This document shows positions 44,461 through 54,031 of a stretch of 64,000 nucleotides of DNA, piece by piece. Origin of the DNA: JBFWUW01 sp050247075. GTDB lineage: Bacteria; Planctomycetota; Planctomycetia; Pirellulales; JBFWUW01. Location of the stretch: positions 160,228-224,227 of the forward strand of contig JBFWUW010000002.1 in the NCBI GenBank assembly GCA_050247075.1, given 5' to 3'. The first letter of the stretch is position 1. Each line of letters begins with the position of its first letter. Under the pieces are notes generated by a model. The model had not been told where the DNA came from. It did not search any database and saw only the letters and a program-made list of their open reading frames with translations. A program made the position numbers and the translations under genes.

Positions 44461-47400
44461 ATGAACATCTTGATGCTGACCAATACGTACCTTCCGCATG
44501 TCGGCGGAGTGGCACGGAGTGTCGAGGCTTTTGCCGCCGCCTATCGCCGCCGGGGCCATCGCGTGCTGATCGTGGCGCCAGAATTCCCAGACATGCCAGC
44601 CGAAGAGCAGGACGTGGTCCGCGTCCCGGCCCTGCAAAAATTCAATGGCAGCGATTTCTCCGTCCGCCTGCCCGTGCCGGGACTGCTGAGCGCGGCCCTG
44701 CAAGACTTTCAGCCCGACGTGATCCACGCGCACCATCCCTTTTTGCTGGGTGATACGGCCCAGCGGTTGGCGGCCCAGTACGACGTGCCGTTGGTCTTTA
44801 CGCACCACACGATGTACGAACAGTACACGCACTACGTGCCGGGTGATTCGCCGGCGCTCAAGCGGTTTGCCATCGAGCTGGCGGTTGGCTACTGCAATCT
44901 TTGCGACCGGGTGATTGCCCCCAGCGAAAGCGTGGCCGCCGTGCTGAGGCAGCGGGGGGTCGATAGCAAAATCGAAGTCATCCCCACCGGCGTCGATGTG
45001 GCACGGTTTGCCCACGGCGACGGCCCGGCCTTGCGGCAATCGCTGGGCATCCCCGCGGATTCGCTGCTGATCGGGCATGTCGGAAGGCTGGCACCCGAAA
45101 AAAATCTGCCTTTCTTGACGCGGGCGGTCGGCGACTATCTGCGAAAAGACCGCGCCGCGCACCTGGTGGTTGTCGGCGGAGGGCCCTCCCAGGCCGATCT
45201 GCAACGGTTGGCCGAGGAGCGCCGCCTGGCGGGCCGGGTCCATCTGCTCGGCACGCGGCAAGGCCAAGAACTGGTCGATGTCTATCGGGCCATGGATGTC
45301 TTTGTGTTTGCCTCGCAGAGCGAAACCCAAGGCATGGTGTTGACCGAGGCCATGGCAGCCGGCACGCCGGTGATTGCCGTCGATGCCTCGGGCGCGCGCG
45401 AGGTCGTCCAAGATGGCAAGAACGGCCGGCTGCTCCCCAGCCAGAATCGCCGCAGCTTCACCGAGGCACTTGTCTGGCTGAGGAAACAGTCGCCCGAACA
45501 GCGAACCGCGCTACGGCAAGCAGCGTTGCAAACGGCCGAGCAATTCTCGATCGACGCCACCGCCGACCGGGCCTTGGCCCTGTACGAGCAAATCAGTGCC
45601 GCCCATCAACGCGGCGTACCCGCGGAGCGCAGCGGCTGGGAGGCCGCTCAGCGGTTGATCGAGATTGAGTGGGAGATGTGGTCCAACCTGGCCCAGGCGG
45701 TCGGCGCATCGATCGGCAAAGCCCGCTTGTGGCGGCCCTCGAAGTGGGGCCGCGTGCGCGCGGCCTATCGCAATATTCGCCGCTGGTTGACGCGCAGCCA
45801 CTGGGGAGCCTGGCTGTTGCGCTTGCCCAAATCGACCGCCGCCAAGACCGAGCCGGGCCTGGTGCTGGTGCAGATCGACGGCCTCTCGCGCCAACAGTTG
45901 GAACGGGCCTTGCGCAAAGGCAAGCTTCCCTTCCTCAAACGGCTGATGAAGCGGGAGCATTACCGCCTGCATACCATGTACTCCGGCATTCCCTCGACCA
46001 CGCCCGCCGTGCAAGGAGAAATCTTCTATGGCGTGGAGCAAGCGGTGCCCGCATTTGGATTCAGCCGCCGCGGCTCCCGTGAAATTGTCCGCATGATTGA
46101 CCCCGTGGCCGCCGAGGAGGTCCAATCGCGGCTGGCCGTACAAGGGCTGCCGCTGTTGATCGGCGGTTCCGCCTATTCCAACATCTATTCCGGCGGCGCT
46201 GCGGAACCCCATTTTTGCGCCGCCGCCATGGGCTGGGGAGAACTGCTCCGCTACGCCAACCCGCTGGCCGCCATGCTGTTTCTGTTAACCAATGCCTGGA
46301 GCCTGGCGCGGACCTGCCTGCTGGCCCTGTGGGAACTCGTGCTGGCCATCTACGACTGCACGCTGGGTATTCAAGCGGGGCAAAACCTGGCGGCGGAGCT
46401 GAAAGCCATCCCCTCGCGCGTGATGGTTAGCGTGCTGCTGCGGGATATCGTGACCATCGGCGGCGCGATGGATATCGGCCGCGGCCTGCCACTGGTCCAT
46501 GTCAATTACTTGGGCTACGACGAGCAAGCCCACCGTCGCGGGCCGAGTTCCCGTTTCGCCCATTGGACCTTGAAGGGGATCGACGGCTCCATCCGAAAAT
46601 TGTGGAACGCCATCCGCCGCTCGGCCGGCCGCGACTACCAGATCTGGATCTACTCCGACCACGGCCAGGAACACTCCATTCCCTACCAGCAAGAGTTCGG
46701 ACGAACCATCCAAGAGGCGGTCGCCGCGGCCTTCGACAACGCCACCGAGGCCAAGGTTGACACGCGCGGTTCCGCCGCACGGGGCGACCAATCGCAACGC
46801 GTGCAATACCTGGGGGGCCGGCTGCCGCCCAAGCTGGTGCCACGCGCCCGCCGCGTCGATGCCCATATCGACCCCACGCAAATTATCGTGGCGGCAATTG
46901 GGCCCCTGGGCCATATCTATCTGCCGCACCCTCTATCGCGAGAAGCATTGCAACAAGCCGCCGAACGGCTGGCCCACGACGGATCGGTCCCCTTGGTGAT
47001 GTTGCCCGCCGTGGATGGGCAGGCTGTCGCCTTCAACGGCCAGCAATGGCTGCGGCTGCCTGGCGACGCGGCGCAAGCCTTGGGGGGCGATCATCCCTTC
47101 TTGGAACAAGCGGCCCACGATCTGGCCCGGCTGTGCCATCACCCCGACGCCGGCGACCTGGTCTTTTCCGGCTGGCGAACCGGCCAGCGGCCCTTGAGCT
47201 TTGTGCTGGAGAACGGCGCACATGCCGGGCCGGGCAGCGAAGAGACAAAGGCGTTTGCCCTGCTGCCGCGAGACGCCCCCTTGGCCCCCACCGAGCAAGA
47301 CTGGTTTCGCCCCAGCGTGCTGCGTCAGGCGGCGCTCTCCGCGCTGGGCCATGCGCCGCGGCCATCTCGGCGCAGCGGCCAGCCGGTCGAGACGTTGCGG

Positions 47401-48138
47401 ATCGTGACGTACAACGTCCATAGCTGCCGCGGCATGGACGGCAAGCTTTCGCCCGGCCGTATCGCGAGGGTGCTGGCCCAGTGGGATCCCACCATCGTGG
47501 CCCTGCAAGAATTGGATGTCCGCCGGCTGCGCAGCGATGGCGTCGATCAGGCGCATGCCATTGCCGCCGAACTAGAGATGGAGTTTCACTTTCATCCGGC
47601 CATGTCGGTCGAAGAGGAACGCTACGGCGACGCCATCCTCAGCCGGCTGCCCATGCGCCTGGTAAAGGCCGGTCCCCTGCCGGGCGACGCGCAACAACCC
47701 ACCCGCGAACCGCGGGGGGCGATTTGGGTGACGGTGGAATTCCAAGGACGGCAAATCCAAATCATCAATACCCACTTGGGACTGTCCGGTGTCGAACGCC
47801 TGGCCCAAGTTGAAGCCTTGCTAGGGCCAGAATGGCTAGGCCACCCCGATTGCCAAGGTCCGGTTATTTTGTGCGGCGATTTCAATGCCCTCCCCCGGAC
47901 CGGGCCCTACAAAAAAATCCGCCAAACACTGGCCGATGCCCAGTTAGCGCTGAACGGCCATCGACCACGTAGGACGTTTTCCAGCCACTACCCGGTCGGC
48001 CGCATCGACCACGTTTTCCTGGGAAACGGCCTGTCGGTCGTATCCATCGACGTCCCCCGCAGCCAACTGGCCAGCATGGCCTCGGACCATTTGCCGCTGG
48101 TGGTTGATCTGGCGCTCGCGGATAAGCCTAAAAAATGA
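44461..48138 (+). CDS. Three-domain fusion: GT4 glycosyltransferase, alkaline-phosphatase-fold, endonuclease/exonuclease/phosphatase-fold
   Basis: 1225 residues in one uninterrupted frame. (1) Residues 1-385 are a complete GT4: NTYLPHVGGVARSVEAFAAA, GHVGRLAPEKNLPFL, and EX7E in SQSETQGMVLTEAMAAG. (2) About 464-850: alkaline-phosphatase superfamily, with VLVQIDGLSRQQLERAL at the metal-binding start, YSGIPSTTPAVQGEIFYG with Thr near the nucleophile position, HVNYLGYDEQAH, and IYSDHGQEHS near 731. Two hydrophobic segments (LAAMLFLLTNAWSLA and LLALWELVLAIYDC) sit inside it. (3) About 977-1225: EEP fold with IVTYNVHSC, IVALQELDVRRLRSDG, CGDFNALPRTGPY, and ASDHLPLVVD, all catalytic groups present. 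Substrates unknown. It lies between treZY and amidotransferase/ATP-grasp/glycosidase genes. Confidence 0.88.
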   Translation: MNILMLTNTYLPHVGGVARSVEAFAAAYRRRGHRVLIVAPEFPDMPAEEQDVVRVPALQKFNGSDFSVRLPVPGLLSAALQDFQPDVIHAHHPFLLGDTAQRLAAQYDVPLVFTHHTMYEQYTHYVPGDSPALKRFAIELAVGYCNLCDRVIAPSESVAAVLRQRGVDSKIEVIPTGVDVARFAHGDGPALRQSLGIPADSLLIGHVGRLAPEKNLPFLTRAVGDYLRKDRAAHLVVVGGGPSQADLQRLAEERRLAGRVHLLGTRQGQELVDVYRAMDVFVFASQSETQGMVLTEAMAAGTPVIAVDASGAREVVQDGKNGRLLPSQNRRSFTEALVWLRKQSPEQRTALRQAALQTAEQFSIDATADRALALYEQISAAHQRGVPAERSGWEAAQRLIEIEWEMWSNLAQAVGASIGKARLWRPSKWGRVRAAYRNIRRWLTRSHWGAWLLRLPKSTAAKTEPGLVLVQIDGLSRQQLERALRKGKLPFLKRLMKREHYRLHTMYSGIPSTTPAVQGEIFYGVEQAVPAFGFSRRGSREIVRMIDPVAAEEVQSRLAVQGLPLLIGGSAYSNIYSGGAAEPHFCAAAMGWGELLRYANPLAAMLFLLTNAWSLARTCLLALWELVLAIYDCTLGIQAGQNLAAELKAIPSRVMVSVLLRDIVTIGGAMDIGRGLPLVHVNYLGYDEQAHRRGPSSRFAHWTLKGIDGSIRKLWNAIRRSAGRDYQIWIYSDHGQEHSIPYQQEFGRTIQEAVAAAFDNATEAKVDTRGSAARGDQSQRVQYLGGRLPPKLVPRARRVDAHIDPTQIIVAAIGPLGHIYLPHPLSREALQQAAERLAHDGSVPLVMLPAVDGQAVAFNGQQWLRLPGDAAQALGGDHPFLEQAAHDLARLCHHPDAGDLVFSGWRTGQRPLSFVLENGAHAGPGSEETKAFALLPRDAPLAPTEQDWFRPSVLRQAALSALGHAPRPSRRSGQPVETLRIVTYNVHSCRGMDGKLSPGRIARVLAQWDPTIVALQELDVRRLRSDGVDQAHAIAAELEMEFHFHPAMSVEEERYGDAILSRLPMRLVKAGPLPGDAQQPTREPRGAIWVTVEFQGRQIQIINTHLGLSGVERLAQVEALLGPEWLGHPDCQGPVILCGDFNALPRTGPYKKIRQTLADAQLALNGHRPRRTFSSHYPVGRIDHVFLGNGLSVVSIDVPRSQLASMASDHLPLVVDLALADKPKK

Positions 48139-48182
48139 TGGTCGAGTCCCGCCCCAGTCAACCTCATGGACGGTCGGGAAAC

Positions 48183-48980
48183 TCAATGGGCCGATCGGCG
48201 TTCCTCCGCCGAAAATATCACCCGTCCTTCCTCAACCGCCAGCAACGTGCCGGGCGGAATGGGCCGCCAGGCATCGTCATTCAAGGGGCTGGTGGCGACG
48301 ACCACGCTCTCGGTGGCTTGTTCCGGGTCTATTTCCACATGCACCGCTTCGTCGTGCAGGGGAGCGGCACCCGATATGGGCGAGTGCCGGCCGGCCTGGT
48401 ACATCAGCCCTTTCCATTGTTGCAAGTCGCGATAGGCAAACAAACGTTGGCCGTCCGTCAACAGGCAATTGAGTTTGCCCAATTCGTTGGCTTGCCGCAA
48501 AAAACGCTGCAATTCCAGCCAATCGGCCAGTTCTTCCAGGCTGTTGCCGACCGTGGCCAAACGGTTCAGCAGCCAGCAAAACAGATGCTCCGAGTCGGTG
48601 TCTCCCACAGGATGATACCAGTCCAGCGCCAACTGGCTGCCGTACTCGCGCAAGGTTCCGTTGTGCGCAAAACAATAGTCTCGTCCCTGCCACTCGCGCG
48701 TGAAGGGATGCGTATCGCGATGCACTGGGTTTCCCCCGGTCGTTCGATGCCGAACATGGGCCACATACGTCGCGGCGCGTATTTCCTCGTAGGTCTCCAA
48801 GAACTTGGAGTACGGCGTTTTGCCCCACGGCAGTGGTTCTTTGACCAGCGCCAGGGAGGCATCCGGATACCACCCCAGCCCCCACCCGTGTGCATTCTCC
48901 GTCCAGCGCTGGCCAAAAGCCTGGATCGAAATCTCCGCCGAGACGGGGCGATTAAAGCTAATTCCCAACAACTCACACAT
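48183..48980 (-). CDS. Class II glutamine amidotransferase (YafJ/EgtC-like)
   Basis: 265 residues from ATG 48980, chosen because Met-Cys (MCELLGISF) places the N-nucleophile cysteine at position 2; starts at 48986 and 49013 would block it. The Ntn fold is supported by NAHGWGLGWY, YVAHVRHRTTGGNPVH, FAHNGTLREY and DTDSEHLFCWLL. It hydrolyses glutamine and passes ammonia, or acts as a gamma-glutamyl hydrolase like EgtC. No ergothioneine genes are near. It converges on the fusion gene (44-bp gap) and is divergent from the ATP-grasp gene. Confidence 0.9.
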   Translation of the reverse strand: MCELLGISFNRPVSAEISIQAFGQRWTENAHGWGLGWYPDASLALVKEPLPWGKTPYSKFLETYEEIRAATYVAHVRHRTTGGNPVHRDTHPFTREWQGRDYCFAHNGTLREYGSQLALDWYHPVGDTDSEHLFCWLLNRLATVGNSLEELADWLELQRFLRQANELGKLNCLLTDGQRLFAYRDLQQWKGLMYQAGRHSPISGAAPLHDEAVHVEIDPEQATESVVVATSPLNDDAWRPIPPGTLLAVEEGRVIFSAEERRSAH

Positions 48981-49253
48981 GGACATCTCGCGTTCAATCT
49001 GAAGCGGTAACAAGCAAGGGCTGGCCCGTCGCAGCCAACCCGGCTCACTAAACCCTTCAAATTGCGCGCCAAAAGCCCAGGCACGGAAGTTGCAATATCC
49101 GTGTCGCTTCCCTAATGGGCCGTTCCGCCGGCCAGGGGCAGAGGCATTTCCTCTCCCAGCGGACGCAGTGCTTCATGATGGCAAGTCATTGTGCCAACAG
49201 CAGTTGTGTTACGCATAAGTGGTACATTCCCGGACACTTGGAGCAGAAATCCC

Positions 49254-50789
49254 GTGAGTGAAATTTTGCCAGTGACCCCCGCACCCGAGACCTCCCCCAC
49301 GCTCGCGCTACCCCCGCTGCCGATTGTGCCGCAGTTTGAATTCTCTCCTTCGGTGGATGAGCAAGCGCGGATCGATCAATTGGTGTCGGAACTCATTCAA
49401 GAACAGCCCGACTTGGTCGTAGACGAACGGTTGCGGTCCGTCGTTTGGAAGTCGGGCAAGGTCGGGCCCGCGTTGATTCTGGACGACTACAGCGCCATTC
49501 GCGTTCCCGCGGGCATGGCCGTGGAGTATCTGCAAGATCGCGGGCGGCTGCGGACGCGGGACGGCGACTATTTTGTTACGAATCATCCGCCCGAACCGGG
49601 ATTCGCGGAGTATTGCTCGGAGCAGCTTGGCCTGGGTTCACCCACATGGCTAACCGCCGCGCGAACCGCCTCCTCGTTGGCTATCTCTTGCTGGGCCGAC
49701 CGCGCCGTTCGCCGGCGGCTTGTATCGGCCATCCGCCAAGGCCACCTAACGTGCGTTCATCCCCACATGGGCAACCGGCCGGTGTGGGAACTGGCGGTGC
49801 AACTCTCGCAGGCGGCCCATCGTCCCTTGGAGGTTGTTGGACCGCCTCCCGCCATTTCCGATTGGGCCAACGACAAACTGGAGTTTGCCCGCGTGGTGTC
49901 GCGGTTGTTGGGCCCGTCGTTTGTCCCCCGCACGCAGCAAGCCTGCAATTTGCCGGCCTTGGCCACGATGGCCCGCGATTTGGGCTCGCGGGTGACAACA
50001 TTGGCCATCAAAACACCCGACTCCGCCGGCGGGGCCGGCAATTACGTCCTCGAGTCGGAACGCATTCGCGGCCGGTCTTTGGCTGGTATCCGCCAAACCT
50101 TGCAGCAGATACTGGGGGGGCAACCTTGGGATGACTCCGACGAGTTGCTGGTGGGATCCTGGGAAAGCGATGTCCTCGCCGCGCCGTCGGCGCAGCTTTG
50201 GCTGCCGCCGTTGGGCATTGGCCCGCCGCTGGTGGAGGGGATCTACATGCAAAGCATCGAGCGGGCCGAGGGAGTCTTCGCCGGCACCCAGCCCGCCAAC
50301 CTCGAACCGGAATTAACGCAAGACATGGCCCGCTGGAGCTGGCTCTTGGGGTCGTTGTTCCAGCGTCTGGGCTACGTGGGCCGTTGTTCTTTTGACATGG
50401 TGCTGATCGGCAAGAGCTTTGAGAATTGCCGCATTAAGTTCATCGAATGCAACGGACGCTGGGGTGGGACATCTCTCCCCATGACGCTCATCAACCGGTT
50501 GTTTGGCGATGGCCGGACACAACCGTTCGCCACCCGTGAATACCACGACGACCGATTGAAGAACGTCTCCTTTCAGCAATTGCTGGATGAACTGAGCGAC
50601 GTGTTGTACGACGCCCGCACGGGCCGTGGACGGCTCATTCTGTTCACGCCAGGCCGTATGCGCATCAAAGGGACGGTGTCGGCGATTACCTTGGGTGCCA
50701 CGCAAGAATCGGCCAACGAGACCGCCCAACAACTGCTGCCAGCCCGCTTGAAGAACCTTTTGGAAGACGGCGAGACAAGCTCATCTTGA
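49254..50789 (+). CDS. ATP-grasp superfamily protein, uncharacterised
   Basis: 511 residues from GTG 49254 (GGAG 10 bp upstream; GTG 49191 would extend it by 21 residues). A pre-ATP-grasp-like N-terminal half contains CVHPHMGNRPVWELAVQL. An ATP-grasp core follows: LAIKTPDSAGGAGNYVLES as the ATP-binding loop and KFIECNGRWGGTSLPMTLIN carrying the metal-binding Glu/Asn. Resemblance to PGM1-type peptide ligases is an impression only. ATP-grasp enzymes form C-N bonds between a carboxylate and an amine; an amidotransferase lies divergently 270 bp upstream. Confidence 0.72.
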   Translation: MSEILPVTPAPETSPTLALPPLPIVPQFEFSPSVDEQARIDQLVSELIQEQPDLVVDERLRSVVWKSGKVGPALILDDYSAIRVPAGMAVEYLQDRGRLRTRDGDYFVTNHPPEPGFAEYCSEQLGLGSPTWLTAARTASSLAISCWADRAVRRRLVSAIRQGHLTCVHPHMGNRPVWELAVQLSQAAHRPLEVVGPPPAISDWANDKLEFARVVSRLLGPSFVPRTQQACNLPALATMARDLGSRVTTLAIKTPDSAGGAGNYVLESERIRGRSLAGIRQTLQQILGGQPWDDSDELLVGSWESDVLAAPSAQLWLPPLGIGPPLVEGIYMQSIERAEGVFAGTQPANLEPELTQDMARWSWLLGSLFQRLGYVGRCSFDMVLIGKSFENCRIKFIECNGRWGGTSLPMTLINRLFGDGRTQPFATREYHDDRLKNVSFQQLLDELSDVLYDARTGRGRLILFTPGRMRIKGTVSAITLGATQESANETAQQLLPARLKNLLEDGETSSS

Positions 50790-50797
50790 TTGCACCC

Positions 50798-50826
50798 GTC
50801 CCGCCCACGACTACCGTGGGCGGGAC
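50798..50826. terminator. Perfect hairpin between convergent genes
   Basis: GTCCCGCCCACG (50798-50809), loop ACTAC, CGTGGGCGGGAC (50815-50826). It is 9 bp after the ATP-grasp stop and 18 bp before the end of the convergent gene. No T-run, so a bidirectional terminator is probable, not certain. Confidence 0.65.
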
Positions 50827-50844
50827 GTACCCCCTGCCAATCAA

Positions 50845-51237
50845 CTACGAAACGGCCAGCACATTCTCCAAGGCCCGCCGCTCGACTTCAATCTCGCCAG
50901 CCGTTCGAAAGCCCATCCGCCGCAAGACGGGCATGGGCGGACACCAGCCTTGCAAGGCATGCATCAGCAAGAAAGCGTTCACGGCGATCGGCAGCAACAA
51001 CCATTTGCGATTGGCGGTCGTCCCCAGCAGCAAACCGGCCAGCGTAAAACTGGGGGCCAGCGTCTCCAAGGCCCGTTCGACATCCCACTCCCGGTCCAAC
51101 TCATCCAGGCGGCGAAAAATAGCCCCGCGGCCGGCGCGGGCGTATCGCGCGATGTTCTGTTCCGTCTGCCGGCGAATTTCCGCGTTGACCTCATCCGCGG
51201 TGTTTTCTGGAACGCGATTGGCGGTACTCGCTATCAT
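50845..51237 (-). CDS. DUF2892-like small membrane protein
   Basis: 130 residues. A charged N-terminal part (NAEIRRQTEQNIARYARAG, RRLDELDREWDVERALET) precedes a DUF2892/YgaP-type membrane unit: two hydrophobic helices (LAPSFTLAGLLLGTT and WLLLPIAVNAFLLMHAL) and GWCPPMPVLRRMGFRT with the conserved Gly-x-Cys-Pro. Function unknown; relatives are sometimes fused to or near rhodanese domains. It converges on the ATP-grasp gene with a shared hairpin. Confidence 0.75.
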   Translation of the reverse strand: MIASTANRVPENTADEVNAEIRRQTEQNIARYARAGRGAIFRRLDELDREWDVERALETLAPSFTLAGLLLGTTANRKWLLLPIAVNAFLLMHALQGWCPPMPVLRRMGFRTAGEIEVERRALENVLAVS

Positions 51238-51335
51238 GGGACTACTCCTGAATCATGAGGGGAAAATTGCCCTACCCTCGTTTCTAGCAAATGGCGCGCC
51301 AACCTGGATGATTTCAGAAGGAGTTGCTAAACGGA

Positions 51336-51410
51336 TCGTCGCCGTCGGAGACGGCTCCTACAGCCCAATTGGCCCATATCAGCGGTAGGAGCCGTCTCCG
51401 ACGGCGACAA
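51336..51410. repeat. REP pair in inverted orientation, GCCGTC stem variant
   Basis: Arms 51336-51360 and 51386-51410 (one terminal mismatch), with the GTAGGA-type head and stem GCCGTC, loop TCC, stem GACGGC. Between the DUF2892-like gene and the glycosidase gene. Confidence 0.88.
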
Positions 51411-51526
51411 TCCGGCCTCTCGAATGCATGCGGTCTCGCGGCAATTAGCTTGCCAAAGGCACGCGGTTTGCCCGTCCAATCCGCCAGGATCGTCTCGCGG
51501 CAATTAATGAGAAAGGAAAATTCAGC

Positions 51527-53791
51527 ATGTGGCTTCGCTGGCTGCCCTGGAGATACATCGTCAGGCGCGTGGCCAGGGCGCGCGGCTTTATGGACCCCAT
51601 TAGCGTACTCTCGCGGCTGCATCAGTTCGCGGAACCGGCCGAAGTGGCGGCTCCACTGGAATTGTTGCGGGCGGGAGTGGTCTTTCACGCCCGCGGCCTG
51701 ATGAACACGGCGGCCTTGCAGCACAATCTGGATTGGGTCTGGCCTTATTGGGTAGAGCGCCAGTTCGATCCGTTGGATGAGTCGTTCATCCCCCGCGCGT
51801 TCTCGATCACGCACGTCAACCTTACGCATCGCAACTGGACCGCCGTGGGGCTGCCCGACTGCGACAAACTGCCGATCGTCGACCCGCGCGGCCTGTTGAC
51901 GCCGCATTGGGATGGCTGGTCGCTCGATGCCTGGATGGTCGAGGAAGGCCCGCGGCGGTTGATCCCCTCGCGGCAGCCCGCCGTGGAACAATCGCTCGAC
52001 TTTTCCGGCGGCCAATTGGCCGTGCGGACAACATCCGCCGAGGACGATTGGAAGCTGGCCACCCGTGCCAGCGTGGAGGCGGCCGAGGATAGTCCCGTCT
52101 GCGTCGAGCGAATCACCGCCGAGTCGCAGTCGCCCGCCTGGCTGGTGGTTACGGTTCGCCCTTGCAACCCAGAGGGCGTCAGCTTCTTGCATAAAATTGC
52201 CTGGCTGTCCGGCGATTGCCAATGGTCGATCGACGATACCGCCACCGTCGCGTTCGATACGAACCCCGACCGGCAGACGATGAGCACCTATCGCGAGGGA
52301 GACATTTTCTCCAAGCTGCCGCGCGACGACACCCGCCAAAATGTGCAATGCGATGTGGGGCTGGCCACGGCGGCCGTGATGTTCAAGGTCGTGCCGGGGG
52401 AGCCGCGGACGATCACGGTGCGGATACCGCTGGCGGAACCAGCTTCCGTACTGCCGTCACCGCCCCCCGCCGAGAGCACCGCCGATTGGCCTTCGTCGTT
52501 GGCCGGGCATTGCCAACTGCAAGTCCCCGACGAGCGAATCCAGTTCCTCTACGATGCCGCCATCCGCACCTTGGTGCTGCATTCGCCCGGCGATATTTAC
52601 CCCGGCCCTTACACGTACAAGCGGTTTTGGTTTCGCGATGCCGTGTTCATCATGCATGCCCTGCTCAACGTCGGCCTGGCCGATCGCGTCAAGCGGACGC
52701 TGGACGGATTCGCCGCCCGGCAAACGCGGGCTGGTTATTTTCTGTCGCAAGAAGGCGAGTGGGATTCCAACGGCGAGGCGCTGTGGATGTACCAGCGCTA
52801 TTGCCAACTGACGGGTGAGCCTCCCAATCCTGCTTGGGCCACTTCCATCCAACGTGGTGCCGAATGGATCGAACGCAAACGGCTGCCCGACGGCGGCGAC
52901 AAGCCCCAGGCTGGCTTGCTGCCCGCCGGTTTTAGCGCCGAGCACCTGGGCCCCAACGACTATTACTATTGGGACGATTTCTGGAGCGTGGCTGGTTTGC
53001 GGGCGGCCGCCGACCTGTTGACGACCATGACCTCGACCGCCGCGGCCGGCTCTTATCGGCAAACGGCCGACCGCATGTTGGCGGCCATCGAACGCAGCTT
53101 GGCGGTCACGGCCGATCGGCGCGACCGGCCAGGCATTCCCGCCGCGCCCACCCGCCGGCTGGATGCCGGTGCCATTGGTTCCATCGTCGCCGGGTATCCC
53201 TTGCAGGTCTGGCCGGCCGACGACCCCCGGCTGCGCGGCACGGTCGAATTTCTGCTGGAAAAATGCTTCGTCCACGGCGGGTTCTTTCAAGACATGATCC
53301 ACTCTGGTATCAACCCTTATCTGACGCTGCATGTGGCACAACTCCTGTTGCGGGCTGGCGACCCGCGGGCCGCCAAACTTTGGCACGACGTAGCCCGGCT
53401 GGCGACCAGCACGGGCCAATGGCCCGAGGCGATCCACCCTCGCACGCTAGGTGGCTGCATGGGTGATGGCCAACATGTGTGGGCCGCGGCCGAGTGGGTG
53501 ATGATGTTGCGCAACTGTTTTGTCCGCGAGGAACTGGCCAGCCAAACCTTGATCTTGGGGTCGGGCTTACCGGCCGAGTGGCTGGCAAAAGAAGGAGCTT
53601 CGCTCTCGTTTGGCCCAGCGCCCACCTCGTGGGGCGTCATTTCGCTACAATTGCAAGTCCGGGAACGGAAGGTCCGTTTGTTCTGGCGGCTCGCCACCCG
53701 CGGCGTAATCCCCCAGATCGACGTTCGCCTCCCCGGCCTTCCGCCGCGAACCGTGCCAGAAGGAACAACCGAATTGGAAATCGGCCTGTAA
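51527..53791 (+). CDS. Six-hairpin glycosidase, amylo-alpha-1,6-glucosidase/GH15-like
   Basis: 754 residues. The N-terminal ~330 form a beta-rich domain. The C-terminal (alpha/alpha)6-barrel shows YTYKRFWFRDAVFIMHALL near residue 365, the acidic GEWDSNGEALWMYQRY near 410, YYYWDDFWSVAGLRAA near 485, and GGFFQDMIHSGINPYLTL. The pattern resembles glycogen-debranching and glucoamylase-type enzymes, but no exact family was assigned. With treZY nearby, a role in trimming an alpha-glucan or the fusion-enzyme product is plausible. The start ATG follows GAAAGGAAAA. Confidence 0.78.
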   Translation: MWLRWLPWRYIVRRVARARGFMDPISVLSRLHQFAEPAEVAAPLELLRAGVVFHARGLMNTAALQHNLDWVWPYWVERQFDPLDESFIPRAFSITHVNLTHRNWTAVGLPDCDKLPIVDPRGLLTPHWDGWSLDAWMVEEGPRRLIPSRQPAVEQSLDFSGGQLAVRTTSAEDDWKLATRASVEAAEDSPVCVERITAESQSPAWLVVTVRPCNPEGVSFLHKIAWLSGDCQWSIDDTATVAFDTNPDRQTMSTYREGDIFSKLPRDDTRQNVQCDVGLATAAVMFKVVPGEPRTITVRIPLAEPASVLPSPPPAESTADWPSSLAGHCQLQVPDERIQFLYDAAIRTLVLHSPGDIYPGPYTYKRFWFRDAVFIMHALLNVGLADRVKRTLDGFAARQTRAGYFLSQEGEWDSNGEALWMYQRYCQLTGEPPNPAWATSIQRGAEWIERKRLPDGGDKPQAGLLPAGFSAEHLGPNDYYYWDDFWSVAGLRAAADLLTTMTSTAAAGSYRQTADRMLAAIERSLAVTADRRDRPGIPAAPTRRLDAGAIGSIVAGYPLQVWPADDPRLRGTVEFLLEKCFVHGGFFQDMIHSGINPYLTLHVAQLLLRAGDPRAAKLWHDVARLATSTGQWPEAIHPRTLGGCMGDGQHVWAAAEWVMMLRNCFVREELASQTLILGSGLPAEWLAKEGASLSFGPAPTSWGVISLQLQVRERKVRLFWRLATRGVIPQIDVRLPGLPPRTVPEGTTELEIGL

Positions 53792-54031
53792 GAGACGACG
53801 CGGGAATTCGAATCAACGCTGAGTTGCTTTTCGCTCCGCGGAAAGGCACCGGGTGAAAGGCGGAACGGCCCATCAACTTGCAATGATCGATCCGGCGGTT
53901 TCTGTTGGCAAGACTTTCTCACGCGAACGGCCCTTTGCAGTTGGGGGCCGGTGCCGTTTCGCGGAGAGAAACGCGACAATTTTCATCACTAATTCATTCC
54001 ATCGCCACACCATCACCTTTTGGAGCAAACC

